A stretch of DNA of 64,000 nt from Mya arenaria (GCF_026914265.1 NC_069130.1:3060001-3124000), one strand, 5' to 3'; positions 22,803 to 36,689 are shown, numbered from the stretch's first letter. Notes: generated by a model from the sequence alone, not told the origin. Program-made: numbers and translations.

Positions 22803-24802
22803 CACACGTTTTCTTTTTTAAGGAATCCACGAGTTTTCGAACATTATTCTAGAAAAACGTACTTTTCTCTTTTAATGTTGAAATTACTCTTTTTCCGATT
22901 AAAAAGTCAGTTTTCTCACAAGATATTTTATCAAGAGTGTTGCTTTTGTAAGTCCTATGCATAATTCATTTCTACAAAATTTTAATTTCTTTAAAATTTC
23001 ATGTCTAAGATTATATTTAAGTGTAACTTACATCTCACTATAATAGTTTATTTCCAAGAGTTGTATAGCTTTTCGTCCAAAGAGCATTTGAGCCATTATT
23101 TGAACGTTACTTTTAAAATGTCGAGTTAAAATCGTTCTTGTATGAAGTTGAAATCGTGCAGTTGAAACCATTTTAAATCGTGAATAGTTGAAATGTCACT
23201 CTTGGTCTTTTGTAGAAAATGCCCTTATAAAAGGTCCGGGTGTCAAAGTCACAGACTGAATCGTTGTTGTGTTAGATATATCCTTATGGTTGCAGGCATT
23301 ATACATATTCATTTTCAATGTTGTTTTAGAGAATAGGCAAAGTGAATACTTTATTTAGAATTAATTTGTTCTATTAGTTAGTGCAGACGCTGATGTAGTT
23401 CTATTTGCACGTGTTTGCAAAATTGTTTCTGTAGTATGTAAATGATTTATTGTATGATAAGTGCATCATTGTATTATGACATTTTGATAATATTTAAAAA
23501 ATCGACGCTTATGTATAGAACATATTTTGAAACAACAACCAATCTTCTTTATTATCTTCATCAAAAACATCAGTTCCAGAATTTGAACATTGGGTCTGAA
23601 GCCAAAAAGAAAACCAGTTTTCAAGGAACTATTTTAGTATATTTCACTTAACAGAAATTGGCAGTGTCTGCATTACTGACATGGCCGTTAATTTTAATCA
23701 AAAATATAAAAATCCATAAATTACTATAACTGTGTGTACTAATAAGTCCTGTCAGGATCCCTTGTCAATGTTTGTGTATTAAACTAGGTACCGCTATCTA
23801 AGACTGTCTTGTTCTATAGAAATGATCAACATGACAGATTCAATTAATTTTGATATCAGACGGACACGTATTGAAATACTGGTTATACAGTATATTCTAA
23901 ACAATTGAGCATTGTTTTAGTTATTACTAATTACACTGATTTACACTTTATCCTTTATTTAGGCCGGTATATCCCTATATATCCTATTCAAAGTTCGAAA
24001 AGCTCTTTAACTATTAACGTAGGTACATTTAATATTGAGGATAAACGATAGAAATTCCACTCTTTTTTGTTGAATTTATGTAAACACATCCATATGGACG
24101 GCCCTTCCGTTTGTTGTTTTCAACATCAAAATTCAACGGTGTTACTTGATAAACATTTGTTTGCGAATTATTGTTAACATATAAACCCAATTACAAAAGA
24201 AAATGAACTGTGTCTACAAATAATGTGCACACTTCATGAACATGAATATAAGGTTTATTTTTGCAATAGCCAATATATTTGGATAAGAATATGTATCTCG
24301 GACACATTGTTATTGTTGATATTTTAATAATATGTTATATATATACTTATTTAAGTGAGAGGATATTTGAATATGGAACCTTTCTTTTTTTCTTTTTAAG
24401 AACCTTGATACATTGTAATTGTTTATTTGTAAACTATTTTTTTCCCTTTTTTTTGAAATTTACCATACGCCGAAAAGTCTTGATATCTATTCATATTGAA
24501 AAATGTCGGACATTAATTTTTGCAATCAATTTTGAGAAACAAAAATAATGTTATTATTTATATATATGAATTATCGGACATTTTTATATATAAGCCTAAT
24601 ACAATGTTATTGTTTATAATATAAATATATGGATTTTTTCTTGTAATTGTTTACATTTAACCATACGCCAAAACGCCTTTATGTTTATACGGATTGCACA
24701 ATGACGGACAAACGGAAACACATGGTGCCGGATTAATGAATATTAAATTTAAGAGTTTCCCGACTTAAATCCGGTCGTAAGATTGTTCTGAAATATATAC
24801 AG
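22803..24802. other. 3' flank of GBP gene 1, no gene recognised
   Basis: The first few hundred bases probably hold the 3' untranslated region. No clear AATAAA was found close to the stop. The rest is AT-rich and featureless to my reading. Confidence 0.45.
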
Positions 24803-25221
24803 GCCCCAATATCTCGAAAATACTTAAGTCAAATCTCAATCTCAATCTCAACTCATTTTACCACATACAAGCATCGTATTCTTCAAAACATTGCATGTGT
24901 TCATACTTTTTATAAACCTATTTTCTCATAGAATGCGTTACTGAAATTTTTTGACAATATTTCAAAGAAATCTTATTTTAGAGCGAAAAAAATACTTGAG
25001 TAAATGTTAAAAGGCAATGAATTGAACTCAAGTTCTTTTTTGGCCATAACAAAGTTTTCAATTGGAATCTATAACAAAGGTTTTAATCAACATATTCAAT
25101 GAAATAATGCGTTTTAAAAATTTTTAAAAACATTTTTTTTCCAATAAATTGTGTATTTTATGGTTAAATGAGTTGAGATTGAGTTTGAGATTTGACTTAA
25201 GTATTTTCGTGATATTGGGGC
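24803..25221. mobile_element. MITE with ~55-bp terminal inverted repeats
   Basis: The left end reads GCCCCAATATCTCGAAAATA then CTTAAGTCAAATCTCAATCT. The right end is its reverse complement with few changes (GAGATTTGACTTAAGTATTT then TCGTGATATTGGGGC). The inverted repeats run about 55 bp, total 419 bp, non-coding, AT-rich middle. A 3-bp CAG is present on both sides (24,800-24,802 and 25,222-25,224), consistent with a target-site duplication. The ends differ by only a few bases, so it looks fairly young. Confidence 0.85.
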
Positions 25222-25224
25222 CAG

Positions 25225-26814
25225 ATTGCCGGAGCGTTATTGCTCAGTTCTTTATGCATATTATAAACTAGTCCACGATCTTCAATTTAAGAAGCCCCTT
25301 TTGTTCTTCTTTGTCCGCCTGAATTAATGGGCGTGTCGCTATTTGATTTGACGTAAGGTCAAATCATTACAGACTTGCCAACAAAAAAAGCCGGACATGA
25401 GGTTTCAAAGAAAATAAAATTGTTGCCGATGTGTGTTTTAGTTGTTGCAATAATTATCTGTAGGCGTTTCTGTGAACGGTCAATCACGTATGTGGGATTA
25501 TTTTGTTTGTTAAAAAGATACTCAAGTTCTCTATGTTGCTTGAAAAACACCGTGTAAAGTGTTTTAATTGAATAAATATTTATAAAGTATTATGATATAT
25601 GTGTGCGTTTTAGTTTTGTAATAGTTTCTAGCTCAAACAATTGACATGACGCATATACAAACGCTCATAGATGTTCAAATATTATATTGGAGACCTGACC
25701 GAAATTAAATTTGTTTATATCGTCTAGGCTACCTAAAACAAAATTTTTGACGAACGATATGATGGAAATTTTCTTGATTGTTTAAATTTTGCCAATATTT
25801 ATAGGTGAAGCTGAGCCTTAATGTCATATGTACTGATAAACCAGTATTTCTGGGTCATTGCAAATTAAATGCTCCATTAAAAAAATTGTATGCCAGTACA
25901 TGAAACCCTTGAAAAGAAAAACATTCAAAAGTATAAACAGATATTGTGATTAATTGGCAATAACAAATGAGCATTTAACGAGGGTGGGGAAATCAAAAAT
26001 ATATAAACAAAAATTTGGTAACCGACGATTGACTTCATCCGATTTTAGTGTCATGTCAAATAAATAATGATAGATAAAATTCGTAGGTCTTAGAGGGTTG
26101 AACAAATGTTAAATCTCGCAAAGCTTCAATGAAAAATGTGTATGTAGTGCATTATCTATATATTATTAAAAATCTATAACTCTCTATATATATTAGCACC
26201 TGAATGTCAGAAATTCTCTGATCGTTGCTCCAGTCAGTTGGGATATTAATCGATTTATTAGCGCAAACTGTACCATATTATTACTCTGCAGTATGGGAAA
26301 ACAATACGTTTGAAATTGTAATATCAGTTTTAATCAAAAAAAGTAGATTCAACAGATCTTCGACAGATCATTTAATTAAGTTATTGTTGTCTTTATATAA
26401 CGTATAGATACTCCTGTAAAACAAAAAAATAACAATGGTCGATGTTCCTATGGACTGGTCATTTGTCTTCAACATTTCGTATCCAAAAACCGAAGATTCA
26501 GGTCCGTTAGATTCTTATTTTCCAAAGAAAATATGTACCGTCGGCCTTCTGGTCGCGGCTTCTCGACGTTGGGGGGTGCTTAGGTGAGGAAATACGACAA
26601 GGACTTGGCTTTAGTGCAGTATCCACGTCGTGAGAATCGGCAACATTCTGTTAAACCATGATATGTGTTTATTGAAGCATTGACGTTGTTTCACCTGTAT
26701 ATGTCCATATTATGGAAAAAATATTTAACTATGAAACTTTTAAAAGTATCAAAATTGTAGTTACTTTGCATTCCGTGTGTTTTCTTGTCATTTTGAATGC
26801 GTACATATAAACAT
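25225..26814. other. AT-rich intergenic stretch, nothing recognised
   Basis: No gene, RNA or clear repeat. Two overlapping ~60-codon open stretches on opposite strands near 25,360-25,557 are below what I would call a gene. Confidence 0.5.
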
Positions 26815-27225
26815 ACTTTGGTATGCGCTTTAAATGGCGGGGTATTTGGATTGCAGGATGAAGAGGATAATGAATTGTCCGAGCTGCATGGTAAGGGATA
26901 AGTGTGAGGCAGGGTTGGGTGCTAGATGAGCTGCAGGATTTGGGCTGGGTGCGCTGAAGAATAGGGTTCTGTGTGATTCGCATAATATAGAGCATCGTCA
27001 GCTAAATTGTATTGATGCTGTGCGTGGGCTGAATGGTAAGGGGTTTGGTGAGCTGCTGGATAGGGGTCTGGGTTAAATAAATGGAAGGGTACGTGTGTGA
27101 ACTTCATGAGAGCGGGGCCTGCAAGCTGAGGATAGGGACAGGACGTGTATGATAGGATGATGTACGAGCTGCATGATAGGTGGCAAGGTTAGTTGCAAAA
27201 CATAGGTTTGGGTGCTGGTTGCGTT
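26815..27225 (-). repeat. Inverted outpost of the 71-bp satellite, diverged
   Basis: Read on the minus strand this block contains the words of the large satellite: CTATCCAGCAGCTCACC, CCCTTACCATTCAGCC, ATCCTGCAGCTCATC, CCATGCAGCTCGG. It is in the opposite orientation to the main array at 29,745-35,265, more diverged, and higher in GC than its flanks. The open minus-strand frames here are a consequence of the repeat. Confidence 0.7.
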
Positions 27226-29744
27226 ATTTAAACTACAGATAATTATTGTTACAAAGTTTCTAACGCTGAGTTATCTTTCCGAAAAATGATTCTTTGTGTG
27301 CCAATTGCGGTGCCTACATATAAACTCTAATAACAACAGGGACAATTACAATATCAGCACACTTATGGGTTATACACTTTTCTCTCAATTACATGAACTC
27401 CAAGTTGTGCAGACTGTCTAAAATGTTTTGAGCACTACATCACGATCTATTATCTCAATGGTTTCAGCAAAAGAAAGTCGTCTAGATATTGGTCCAGAGA
27501 TGGCGTTACTGTCCTGTTTTGACAATCAAGTGAAGAAAAATGTTGAAGATTCCCCGAAACAAAAAGGAGCGCAACTTATGTCAAACGGAAGGTTAATATC
27601 AATAAGTATTTCCCCTTGAAATTTTATTCACAGTAAATTAAAGTCATGCGGTGTTTTTGAAAAGAGTCGAGAGGCTGAATTATATCTGTATTAGCCAGCA
27701 AGCAATTGGGACCTTAATTGACTACAAGACACCGTTTTGATTTCATAATTCATTCCTCCAATGTTTCAAAGAGTTCTTTAATCTGCAATAAGATGGTGCT
27801 CCAGACCTGCTTAGGGCCCAAGCACCGATTTCTCGTAAAGGCGATATTTGTTCAGAAATTATGAAAACGGAGGTTTCATCAAAAGAATTACTGTTTTTAT
27901 TTTGTCAAAAACGATAAATGGCTTTGAATTAGAACATTTGTGACGTCAAACATGTTCACTTCTCAAATTATCTTATCTGGAAACCATCTTTGAAACCATT
28001 TTCTAATAATTTCGCGTGCTCTATATAAGGGTATTTTAAAAGAAAGTTTGATACCTTTTCGACAATGACTAGCCAGGATAATTCAAACTAAGACTTTTAG
28101 AAACGTGGTCTTTTTGTTTGGGGAAAGAGGAAGTGTTGCCTAAAGAATGAGCATGAGTACCTTGCTTTGAGAGCAGGCTGCGCGCATTAGGCTGCGCTAC
28201 GGACAAGCTGATGGCCAGGCAGGACCTTGATGGGTAAGCGTTGCTACATGTCATACAAGGATATAAGTAGTGTACCTGTATGGGGTAGCGTGTTGCCGGC
28301 TGGTGATCCTTGTTGGAGTGTTGATCGCGGCTACTAGAGGGTCCACGTGACTGGTCGACGAGGGTTTATGATGATAAGCCTCGCGTACATTGCCGACTCC
28401 GTCGGCACTTCTGACGTCACCGTTTCCAGTAGACCGCTCTTGGACGACATAATTTCCGTGATGATATCCAGTAAAATTGTCTCAGACTTCTTAAAAAAGA
28501 ATAATATAGACTGTATATACATACTATATAAAACAATGAAACCTAGATGGGAAAGGGTACCTGGTGTAACTGCCCGGAAAAAGGACAGAGTTACTCCATT
28601 ATTAGTCTGCCTTTTTAACTACGTCCGTTAATTTGACTCAAGTTTATTAACTTCATATGTGTGAACAATGAAGGACAGGAAGATAAGACTGAAACAAGTA
28701 AGAGTATTATTATAGAGAGGGCTTGTTCCTGTAGTTTTCATTGCAGCAAAATTGTATGTTTTGCAATATGCAAATCCACAATCGAAACTCCTCAGCCATT
28801 TTCCATCGAAATCAACCTCGGATGTATGATGTTTCATCAGAAAAAGTAGTTCGTAAAACAATACTATTAATATTAATTAATTAAAGTGTTTAACGTGTAA
28901 ATTGTATTACTAAGTTCAAGTTGTTTCCCAGTAAAGTGTTTTATTGAATAAAAAATTAATATTCTTAATAGTCCTTAGATTAAACTACTAAATTGAAATT
29001 ACAACGCGATCTCCTTGCAGTGTAGTTAAATGTAAAGAATTATGACATAGTTAACCGTCCATAAATATCCGAGGTTTTTTCTATGGAAAAAGCCCGAAGA
29101 GATCCAATTGGGTCATCCACGGCCCCATGTAGAATGCTTTCCCAAAATTCCAAAATATAAATTCGGAAAAATGAACTTTCGGTTTCGATTTTTGAAATCT
29201 GTTTTTACTTAAAAATGATTAATTCCAAATAACAGAAAATCAATCATATAATGAAGCACATGTGTGCTGGTAAGTAATTAAATATGATGATAATGCATCG
29301 GCCAATATTACTTCCACAGGTAAATATCACATCATCTTTACTAACTAACCAGTCCAAAATTGCCTACTCTATGACTCAGGGATGCGAGCATTGAAGATAA
29401 AAACCACTTTATTAAGGATAGATTCATTCGGGGGTTAACATGCTTATAGTCTTGACACCTGGTAACTCGCGGCCTGAATCTAATAACTCGTTGCACTATA
29501 GGACATTGAAGCAAGATGACAAAAACCAGCAAGTCGACACTCAAAAATGTGCAGGTTAAACATATTTGCATTAAAGTTTGTATATTGTAAAATAAGTCAA
29601 ATGTACATCCAATTTGAAGAGCTAGCATATTAAAAAGGATACGAGTATTATTACTCTAAAGGACGAAAAACCTTTTGGGGAAATGTGTTCGGTCGATTGT
29701 TTGGTTATCTCGACGGTTTTGAGCCAATCATCCAATCTCTATCT
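27226..29744. other. Unassigned region between inverted satellite blocks
   Basis: No family recognised. A GC- and CpG-richer patch at about 28,050-28,460 holds open stretches on both strands (plus 28,347-28,631; minus 28,334-28,522 and 28,069-28,254), and a 64-codon open stretch is at 27,428-27,619. None shows a known motif or good splice sites. The composition suggests a decayed insertion or an unrecognised exon. Confidence 0.35.
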
Positions 29745-32700
29745 TGCAGCTGACCATGGCCCTGTCCTGCAGTTCATCCAGCCCACATAGCCTTCAGCTC
29801 ACCAAGCTCATGTCCTGCGACTCATCAAGACCCTATCATGCAGCTAAAACTAGCTCGCCCAACCCTTATCCTGAACTTCACCAAGCACCTATCCTACAGC
29901 TCGTCCAAACTTTATCATGTAGGTCACCCAACCCCATTTCCTACAACTCACCACAACACCTATCCTGCAACTCTTCCAACCTCTATAATGCAGTTCATCC
30001 AGCCCTATTTCATACAGTTCAACGAGTACCTATCCTGCAGCTCGCCCAATCTTTATCCTACAGCTCACCTAGTCAACCCAACACAAATCCTGCAGCTGGT
30101 CCAACTCTCACCTTGCTGTTCACCAAGCCCCCTATCCTGCAGCTCGCACAAGCCTTATCCTGCAGTTCACCCAGTCCATACAATACAATTCACCCCAACA
30201 TCTTTCCTTCAGCTACTCCAAACTTTACCCTGCTCTTCACAAAGTCCCGTTTTATGCAGTTCGCCCAACCAGTATCCTACAGTTCACTCCGCCCTATACC
30301 ATACAGCTAGTCCAACCACCTTTCCTTCACTTCTCCCAATCTATATCCTGCAGTTCACCCAACCCCATACCATACAGCTTATCCCAACACCTGTCCTACA
30401 GCTCGCCCAACCATTATCCTACGGTTTACTGAGCCCCATACCATACAGCTCACCCCAACACCTATCCTTCAGCTCTCCCAATCTTTATCCTGCAGTTCAT
30501 GAAGCCCCCATACCATACAGCTCACCGCAACACCTATCGTGCAGCTCGCCCAACCATTATCCAACGGTTCATCCAGACCCATAAAATACAGCTCAACCAA
30601 ACACCTTCTCTCAAGCTCGCCCAATCAATATCCTACAGTTCACAATGCCCATACTATACAGCTCACCCCCACACCTATCATCGAGCAAGCCCAACCATTA
30701 TCCTACAGTTCACCCAGCCCCATACAATACAGCTCAACCCAACACCTATCCTCCAACTTGCCCAACCATTATCGTATTGTTCACCCAGTCCCTCACAATA
30801 CAGCTCAACCCAACACCTATCCTCCATCTTGCCCAACAATTATCCTACAGTTCACTCAGCCCCAAACTACAAAGCTTAACCCAACACCTATCCTCCAGCT
30901 TGCCCAACCAGTATCCTACAGTTCACACAGCCCTATACTTTACACCCAACCCAACACCTATCCTCCAGCTCGCCCAACCATTATCCTATGGTGTACTATG
31001 CCCCCTACCATCCAGCTCACCCCAACACCTATCCTTCAGCTCTTCCAATCTATATCCTGCAGTTCATGAAACTCCCATACCATAAAGCTCACCCCAACAC
31101 CTATATTGCAGCTCTCCAAACCATTATCCAACGGTTCAACCAGCCCCTTACTATACAGCTCACCCCAACACCTATCCGCCAGTTTGCCCAACCATTATCT
31201 TACAGTTCACTCAGCACAATACTATACAGCCAACCCACACCTATCATCGAGCTTGCTCAACCAATATCCTACAGTTCACACAGCCCCATACAATACAGCT
31301 CACCCCAACACCTATCCTCCAGCTCGCCACACCATTATCCTACAGTTCACTCAGCCCCATAATATACATCTCACCCAACCACCCATCCTCCAGCTCGCCA
31401 CACCATTATCCAACGGTTCACCCTGCCCCAATACTATAGAGCTCACCCCAACACCTACCCTCCAGCTTGCCCAACCATTATCCTACAGTTCACTCAGCTC
31501 CATACTATATAGTTTACCCCAACAACTATCCTCCAGCTCGCCCAAACATTATCTTACATTTCACCCAGCCCCATTCTAAACAGCTCACCCCAACACCTAT
31601 CCTCGAGCTTGCCCAACCATTATCTTACAGTTTACCCAGCCGCATACTATAGAGCTCACCCCAACACCTGTCCTCCAGCTCGCCGAACCATTACCCTATG
31701 GTGTACACAGCCCCATACCATACAGCTCACCCCAACACCTGTCTTGCTGCTCGCCCAACCATTATCCTACGGTTCATCCAGCCCCCATACAATACAGCTC
31801 ACCCCAACACCTATCTTGCAGCTCGCCCAACCATTATCCTACAGTTCACCCAGTCGCACACAATACAGCTCAACCCCAACACCTATCCTCCAGCTCGCCC
31901 AACCATTATCCAACGGTTCACCCAGCCCCATACTATACAGCTCACTCCAACACCTATCCTCCAGCTCGCCCAAGCATTATACAGCGGTTCACCCAGCCCC
32001 ATACTATACAGCTCACCCCAACACCTATCTTTCAGCTCGCCCAACCATTATCCAACGGTTCATGCAGTCCATTAATATACAGCTCTACCCAACACCTATC
32101 CTCCAGCTCGCCCAACCATTATCCAACAGTTCACCCAAGCTCATACTATAAAGCTCAACACAACACCTATCCTCCAGCTCACCCAACCATTATCCAACAG
32201 TTCACCCAAGCTCATATTATAAAGCTCAACACAACACCTATCCTCGATCTTCCCCAACCATTATCCTACAGTTCACTCAGCCCCAAACTACACAGCTCAA
32301 CCCAACACCTATCCTCCAGCTTGCCAAACCAGTATCCTACAGTTCACACCGCCCTATACTTTACACCCAACCCAACACCTATCCTCCAGCTCGCCCAACC
32401 ATTATCCTATGTTGTATTATGCCCCCTACCATACAGCTCACCCCAACACCTATCCTTCAGCTCTTCTAATCTTTATCCTGCTGTTCATGAAACCCCCATA
32501 CCATAAAGCTCACCCCAACACCTATCTTGCAGCTCGCAAAACCATTATCCAACGGTTCAACCAGCCCCCATACTACACAGCTCAACCCAACACCTATACT
32601 CCAGTTCGCCCAACCATTATCTTACAGTTCACTCAGCCCCATACTATACAGCTCACCCCAACACCTATCATCGAGCTTGCCCAACAATTATCCTACAGTT

Positions 32701-35265
32701 CACCCAGCCCCATACAATAGAGCTCACCCCAACACCTCTCCTCCAGCTAGCCACACCATTATCCTACAGTTCACTCAGCCCCATAATATAAATCTCTCCC
32801 CACCACCTATCCTCCAGCTCGCCACAGCATTATCCAACGGTTCAACCTGCCCCCATACTATGGAGCTCACCCCAACACCTATCCTCCAGCTTGCCCAACC
32901 ATTATCCTACAGTTCACTCAGCCCCTTACTATACAGCTCACCCCAACAACTATCCTTCAGCTTGCCCAACCATTTTCTTACAGTTCACTCAGCCCCATTC
33001 TATACAGCTCACCCCAACACCTCTCCTCCAGCTTGCCCAACCATTATCTTACAGTTCACTCAGCCCCATACTATACAGCTCACCCCAACAACTATCCTCC
33101 AGCTCGCCCAACCATTATCTTACAGTTCACTCAGCCCCCATACTATAGAGCTCAACCCATGTCCTCCAGCTCGCCGAACCATTACCCTATGGTGTACAGA
33201 GCCCCATACCATACAGCTCACCCCAACACCTATCTTGCTGATCGCCCAACCATTATCTTACGGTTCATCCAGCCCCCATACTATACAGCTCACCCCAACA
33301 CCTATCCTCCAGCTCGCCCAACCATTATCTTACAGTTCACTCAGCTCCATACTGTACAGCTCACCCAAACACCTATCAACCAGATCTCCCAACCATTATC
33401 CTATGGTGTACTCGGCCCCATACAATACAGCTCACCCCAACACCTATCTTGCAGCTCGCCCAACCATTATCCTACAGTTCAGCCAGTCCCACACAATACA
33501 GCTCAACCCCAACACCTATCCTCCAGCTCACCCAACCATTATCCAACGGTACACCCAGCCCCCATACTATACAGCTCACCCCAACACCTATCCTCCAGCT
33601 CGCCCAACCATTATCCAACGGTTCACCCAGCCCAATACTATACAGCTCACCCCAACACCTATCCTCCAGCTCACCCAACCATTATCCAACGGTTCACCCA
33701 GCCCCATAGTATACAGCTCACTCCAACACCTACCCTCCAGCTCGCCCAACCATTATCCTACAGTTCACCCAAGCCCATACTATACAGCTCACCCCAACAC
33801 CTATCCTCCAGCTCGCCCAACCATTATCCTACAGTTCAGCCAGTCCCTTACAATACAGCTCAACCCCAACACCTATCCTCCAGCTCACCCAACCATTATC
33901 CAACGGTTCACCCAGCCCCCATACTATACAGCTCACCCCAACACCTATCCTCCAGCTCACCCAACCATTATCCAACGGTTCACCCGGCCCCATAGTATAC
34001 AGCTCACCCCAACACCTATCCTCCAGCTCGCCCAACCATTATCCTACAGTTCACCCAAGCTCATACTATACAGCTCACCCCAACACCTATCCTCCAGCTT
34101 GCCCAACCATTATCCTACTGTTCGCCCAGCCCCATACAATACAGCTCAACCCAACACCTATCCTCCAGCTTGCCCAACCATTATCCTACAGTTCACCCAG
34201 CCCCGAAAATACAGCTCATCTCAATACATATCCTCCAGCTTGCCCAACCATTATCCTACAGTTCACTCAGCCCCATATTACACAGCTCACCCCAACACCT
34301 ATCCTCCAGCTCGCCCAACCATTATCCTACAGTTCACTCAGCCCCTTCGTTTACAGCTCATCCCAGCACCTATCATATAGCTCGCCCAACCATTATCCTA
34401 AAGTTCACTCAGCCCTATACAATACAGCTCATCCCAACTCCTATCCTTCAGCTCTTTATCTTACCCTTCAGTTCATGAAGCCCCTATACCATACAGCTTA
34501 ACCCAACACCTATCTTTCACCTCGCTCAACCATTATCCTTCGGTTCACCCAGCCCCATGCAATACAGCTCAGCCTAACACCTATCCTCCAGCTCGCCCAA
34601 CCATTATCCTACAGATCATTCAGCCCCATACTTTACAGCTCAACCCAACACCTATCATCCAACTCGCCCAACCATTATCCTACAGTTCACTCAGCCCCAT
34701 ACCATACAGCTCATCCCAACTCCTATCCTTCAGCTCTCTTAATCTTACCCTGCAGTTCATGAAGCCCCCATAAAATACCGCTTAACCCAACACCTATCTT
34801 GCACCTCGCCCAACCATTACCCTTCGGTTCACCAATCCCCATACAATACAGCTCACCCCAACACCTATCCTCCAGCTCACCCAACCATTATCCTACGGTT
34901 TAACCAGCCCCATACCATACAGCTCACCCAAACACCTATTGTGCAGCTCGTCTTACCCTTATCCTGCTGTTTACCAAGTCACCTATCCTGCTGTTCACCA
35001 ATACCCCTATCCTGCTGTCCACCAACACCCTATCCTGCTGTTCACCGTTCCCTATATCCTGCTGTTCACCAAGCCCCCTATACTGCAGCTCAGCCAGACC
35101 CTTTTCCTTTAGTTCACCCAAAATATATACTGCAGCTAACCCAGCCTCTACCCTACAGCTATACTAGCCCCAATCCTGCAGCTTACCCATTTCGCCCAAC
35201 ACTTATCCTACAACTCACCCAACACCTATCCTGCAATTCACCCATCGTGCAGCTCACCCATGATT
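29745..35265 (+). repeat. 71-bp satellite array, about 75-80 units
   Basis: The unit begins CAGCTCACCCCAACACCTAT, continues through CTCCAGCTCGCCCAACCATT and ATCCTACAGTTCACCCAGCC, and closes with CCATACTATA; successive starts, for example 33,572 and 33,643, are 71 bp apart. Central units (about 31,000-34,400) are very alike, while the edges (29,745-30,300 and 34,900-35,265) are diverged. The unit is C-rich, T-poor in purine runs, and lacks stop codons in the forward frames. This yields long open frames, the longest 617 codons at 32,527-34,380, that cycle through all three frames with a 71-residue period (NHYPTVHPAPY, NTYPPARPTII, LQLAQPLSYSS). I take these as by-products and not genes: there is no start context, no conserved domain, and every frame is open. 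Confidence 0.92.
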
Positions 35266-35299
35266 CGTCAGAAAAACCAGCAGCCCCGCGCCGAACACT

Positions 35300-35640
35300 A
35301 GGACGGATCCCGACTAACTGGAACGTTCAAATCCCAATGACAAATGTTTGCGGCTGGTCAAAGGAGGATCATGTATTGCGACAAGAAATTAATAATTGTT
35401 TGGACGCGAATATTATTACTGTGATAGAAACCCATTTATCTGTTGAAGTTAGTTGTCAAGGTTATTTGTAGTACGATTATAACCGAAGTGAAATTCTTAG
35501 GCGAGCGCCAAAACCCTCTTGCGTTGTCGGTATTCTTGTTCAACATTGGATGGTAAACGATTAAGGTATTAGTGTTGTCGAAAGGACGTATGGCAGAATA
35601 CTTGCATTGCATTCACCGTGAAAATGATTCTTCCATGATT
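35300..35640 (+). mobile_element. Fragment of a LINE endonuclease domain
   Basis: The plus strand encodes NVCGWSKEDHVLRQEINN then CLDANIITVIETHLS, followed after a stop at 35,469 by blocks in the same style (YDYNRSEILRRAPKPS, VVGILVQHWMVND). This is the start of the apurinic-type endonuclease domain of molluscan LINE polyproteins: the N-V-x-G-W opening and the E-T-H catalytic triplet with its glutamate. It is interrupted, and nothing of a reverse transcriptase follows. It abuts the end of the 71-bp satellite. Confidence 0.6.
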
Positions 35641-36689
35641 TATTTGCATGTTTCTGTCCCCAGGACATGTTGGAAAGGTTTAAATTATTAACCGTATTAA
35701 CTGTCCGAGGGAAAACATATTGCCACGATGTATATGGATAAATGGGTGTTCGGTCATGCTTGCCTTGGCATTCGGCTTGAATTGCAGAAATTGAACTCGG
35801 AGTGTTGTAAAACAAACTATATAATTGATGGCTTAAATGAAAACTTTGTCACTGGTAAAAATCAACCAGGTTTTAAGCTTAAACGTATTCCGCTTAATTG
35901 CATGTACAGTTATATGGCCAAAACTGCAATATTTAATATGATCACTCGAATTGAGAGGTGTAGAGAGATAAAATGTAAAATTGATCGGGCAAAAATACTG
36001 TTATGTTCGCTTATGCATTTTCAAATCAGGAAGATAGTAAAATATATAACTAAGGCTTACTTAAGATAAAGTTTGTTGTATTCCCCAAAAAACGTATTTT
36101 CTTATTCGAAGAATAATGGGAGCTACACTACTCATCAAAGCCTCCGCGTCGGCATTAACGTTAGCGTCTGCGTCGGCGTCCGTTTAAATATTTTGGGCAA
36201 GTTGGCATATTCACTTAGAACCACTTGTAACTTCAACACCCTTCATTCAATTCACTAAATACTCCACAGCGTTCTTCAGCACCATCACACAATGAGGTAA
36301 CATAAATCAATTTCATCCTAAATACAATTTATGACCCCTGATTGACGGTTAAAGAAGTGAAAATTCACTAATAACTTCTATACCATTCATTCAATTGATA
36401 GGTTACATAACTCCATAGTATCCGATATACAAAATGTTTTGATCTCAAATACCGTTTATTCAATGGGTTTCATACTTTACACAGTATTCATCACACAATA
36501 AGGAACATACCTCTATATAAACCCTAAATACATAATGAATTTGATTTGTTTTTTCTCACTTTTTATTACTTTGACTTTGACAAGCATAGTTTTATATTTT
36601 TAAACAAGTTTTAACAAAATGAAATCTGGTTATTAGAATGACTTATGTCTTGATCGGGCGTACGAGCGGACGGGCAGTAAGCGCCGTAA
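35641..36689. other. Unassigned stretch after the LINE fragment
   Basis: A 113-codon open stretch at 35,728-36,069 (plus strand, starting MYMDKWVFGHACLG) has no similarity I recognise. It could be the decayed continuation of the LINE, but I cannot align it. The rest is AT-rich, with a small CG-rich run of GCGTCGGC-type triplets near 36,140-36,185. Confidence 0.35.

Noticed and set aside
32527-34380. 617-codon open frame in the satellite as a repetitive secreted or structural protein
   Set aside because: All forward frames of the 71-bp unit are open and interchange with copy number; there is no signal peptide, no start context and no splice context, and composition explains the lack of stops.
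35728-36069. 113-codon open frame after the LINE endonuclease fragment as a continuing LINE domain
   Set aside because: I could not match it to endonuclease or reverse transcriptase motifs in any frame.
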